Shown here: piece by piece, positions 14,080-15,060 of the stretch | How the letters are laid out: each line of letters begins with the position of its first letter | Numbering within the stretch: the first letter of the stretch is position 1 | Origin: CAZQYC01 sp043746555 | GTDB lineage: Bacteria; Pseudomonadota; Gammaproteobacteria; Steroidobacterales; Steroidobacteraceae | NCBI GenBank assembly: GCA_043746555.1 | Contig: JAYTQU010000156.1 | Location: 1-15,060, forward strand | Direction: 5' to 3' | DNA: 15,060 bases | Translations under genes and position numbers: made by a program | The notes under the pieces: generated by a model | Databases searched by the model: none | Told to the model about the DNA's origin: nothing | What the model saw: the letters and a program-made list of their open reading frames with translations, nothing else

Positions 14080-14952
14080 TCACCGCGCGGCCCACACCAG
14101 CCAGCCGAACAATTGCAAATTGCTGTGAATGCCGTAAGACAACAGCAGTCCGCCAAGCAACGCGTAGCCAACCGCCCAATGCCGTGCCCGATGCCGTGCT
14201 AAATCCCGCGGCCAAGACGATCGCTGCAACGCCCAACCCGACAACGATCCCAACAGCGGCGACCAAATCCAGATCGGTAGCCAAACATAGAGGAGCGGCA
14301 CCAACGCAATCGACAGCAATGGCAACGGCAATCGCACATCGCGAATCTTTGGAAGATGAGTCGCGGCGACACCTAACGCCCAGAGGCCTGTGCTCAACGC
14401 ACCCAAGTCATTGGAGTCCCACCACGATTTCGGCAACGCCATGCCGATCCAAAACAGCAACCATGCGGGCGACAAACCAACAACTTCCTCAAGCGGCGTT
14501 TCACGTCGTTGCCACAATGACAAGGATGCGGCGGGAGCGATAGCAAGCAACGGGGCGACAGGAATCCACAGCGCCAATAGCCATCCTAAGCCGACGATAA
14601 GCCAATTTGCCGCGCGCCATTCAATGCTGAAACTGTCTGCGCGGACTGCGAGGAGTCCACCCACTCCAATACCCGCGGTCAACCACGCCAAGTCGATGCG
14701 CCGCGTATCCCAAAAGTCCAAACTTAGCTGCCGCGCAAAAACGATTGCGCAACACAATGCGAGTAATCCTCCTACTGCGGATAACACTCGCGGATCGATT
14801 TTGAAATCGATTCGCGGCCGCGGCACCGCCAGCGCCAGCACGGGAATGAGAATGATGTACGACGCTAGTCCGCGATCGAATGAAATTCGATAACGAAGGA
14901 CAAGCTCCACCAATCCGGCGAGATAAAGGAACAACCAAGTATTAAGCGTCAT
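14080..14952 (-). CDS. Polytopic membrane protein of unknown function
   Basis: A 290-aa protein that I do not recognise. Hydrophobic segments lie at about residues 5-21, 29-44, 56-74, 87-103, 115-145 (long, perhaps two helices), 160-174, 184-199, 209-243 (perhaps two), 258-274 and 278-288, so some 9-11 helices. It is very rich in Leu, Trp and Ala. Short charged loops include VPRPRIDFKIDPR, WDTRRIDL, WQRRETPLEE and SSWPRDLARHRARHW, the last probably cytoplasmic. There is no signal peptide beyond the first helix and no motif I can tie to a transporter or enzyme. I looked for exosortase-type Cys/Arg/His signatures and did not see them. Its ATG overlaps the stop of the preceding gene (ATGA), so the two form an operon. 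Confidence 0.8.
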   Translation of the reverse strand: MTLNTWLFLYLAGLVELVLRYRISFDRGLASYIILIPVLALAVPRPRIDFKIDPRVLSAVGGLLALCCAIVFARQLSLDFWDTRRIDLAWLTAGIGVGGLLAVRADSFSIEWRAANWLIVGLGWLLALWIPVAPLLAIAPAASLSLWQRRETPLEEVVGLSPAWLLFWIGMALPKSWWDSNDLGALSTGLWALGVAATHLPKIRDVRLPLPLLSIALVPLLYVWLPIWIWSPLLGSLSGWALQRSSWPRDLARHRARHWAVGYALLGGLLLSYGIHSNLQLFGWLVWAAR

Positions 14953-15060
14953 GGCGCGCTCGCCGGCGAATCGAGCGTGGTGGAAGGCACTGGGTTGTGT
15001 GCATCGGAGCTGTACGAGACAAGTTGTCCATTTTTAAATTCAATCCACCGATAACCGTTG
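14949..15060 (-). CDS. C-terminal end of an unidentified gene (runs off right edge)
   Basis: The last 36 codons of a minus-strand gene enter from the right edge and end at TGA 14951-14949, which overlaps the ATG of the membrane protein gene by 4 bp. The visible C-terminus contains GYRWIEFKNGQLVSYSSD and then a Pro/Ser/Thr-rich tail (NPVPSTTLDSPASAP). The other two minus-strand frames are less convincing, and the ATGA junction supports this one. The first part looks like an extracytoplasmic beta-type sequence, but this is too little to assign a family. Confidence 0.65.
   Translation of the reverse strand, partial: NGYRWIEFKNGQLVSYSSDAHNPVPSTTLDSPASAP

Noticed and set aside
14023..14223. 14-nt direct repeat GGCCAAGACGATCG at 14023-14036 and 14210-14223
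   Set aside because: The flanks do not match, one copy is coding, and a single 14-mer pair is within reach of chance in a window this size.
14080..14952. Exosortase or sortase-like identity for the membrane protein
   Set aside because: I could not find the conserved Cys, Arg and His arrangement of that family, so the resemblance is only in hydrophobicity.

Overview
This window carries the conserved gammaproteobacterial hfq/hfl/mutL gene cluster. Reading away from queG on the minus strand, the order is nnr, tsaE, an amiB-type amidase gene, mutL, miaA, hfq, hflX, hflK, hflC, a yjeT-like gene (DUF2065) and purA. queG is divergent from nnr. As I remember it, Escherichia coli has the same order around purA and hfq. 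Base composition is moderate to high GC. MutL has a complete endonuclease-type C-terminus, unlike E. coli MutL. This suggests a gammaproteobacterium outside the Enterobacterales (a Xanthomonadales/Nevskiales/Steroidobacter-like or Chromatiales-like lineage is possible), but the window alone cannot name it.

Layout. 1-688: N-terminal part of a TPR protein on the minus strand, running off the left edge. 689-935: intergenic, with several stem-loops and one -10-like hexamer. 936-12742: eleven tightly packed minus-strand genes. Several junctions overlap (TAATG at hflK/hflC and mutL/miaA, 8 nt at nnr/tsaE). The wider gaps are tsaE-amiB (43 nt), amiB-mutL (78 nt), miaA-hfq (214 nt), hfq-hflX (77 nt) and hflX-hflK (105 nt), and most of these hold candidate signals. 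12743-12774: a 32-bp divergent promoter region between nnr and queG. 12775-13899: queG on the plus strand. 13900-14079: intergenic, with a striking 17-18 bp inverted repeat. 14080-15060: two overlapping minus-strand genes that I cannot name, a polytopic membrane protein and the C-terminal tail of an upstream gene.

How the genes relate. The cluster is housekeeping and stress-related: metabolite repair (Nnr), tRNA modification (TsaE, MiaA, QueG), peptidoglycan splitting at division (AmiB), mismatch repair (MutL), RNA chaperoning (Hfq), ribosome rescue (HflX), membrane protease control (HflK/HflC) and AMP synthesis (PurA). I see no mobile element, CRISPR array, tRNA or rRNA.

The coding content is mostly ordinary. 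The observations worth a second look are: the minimal nnr/queG promoter built on a dyad, with both genes apparently leaderless; recurring -10-like hexamers 6-8 nt before start codons that lack a Shine-Dalgarno sequence; the long inverted repeat after queG; a possible frameshifted tail of hflX; hairpins at the hfq stop codon and over the hflC ribosome binding site; and the unidentified membrane gene pair at the right edge. I found no convincing evidence for a wholly new multi-gene system.
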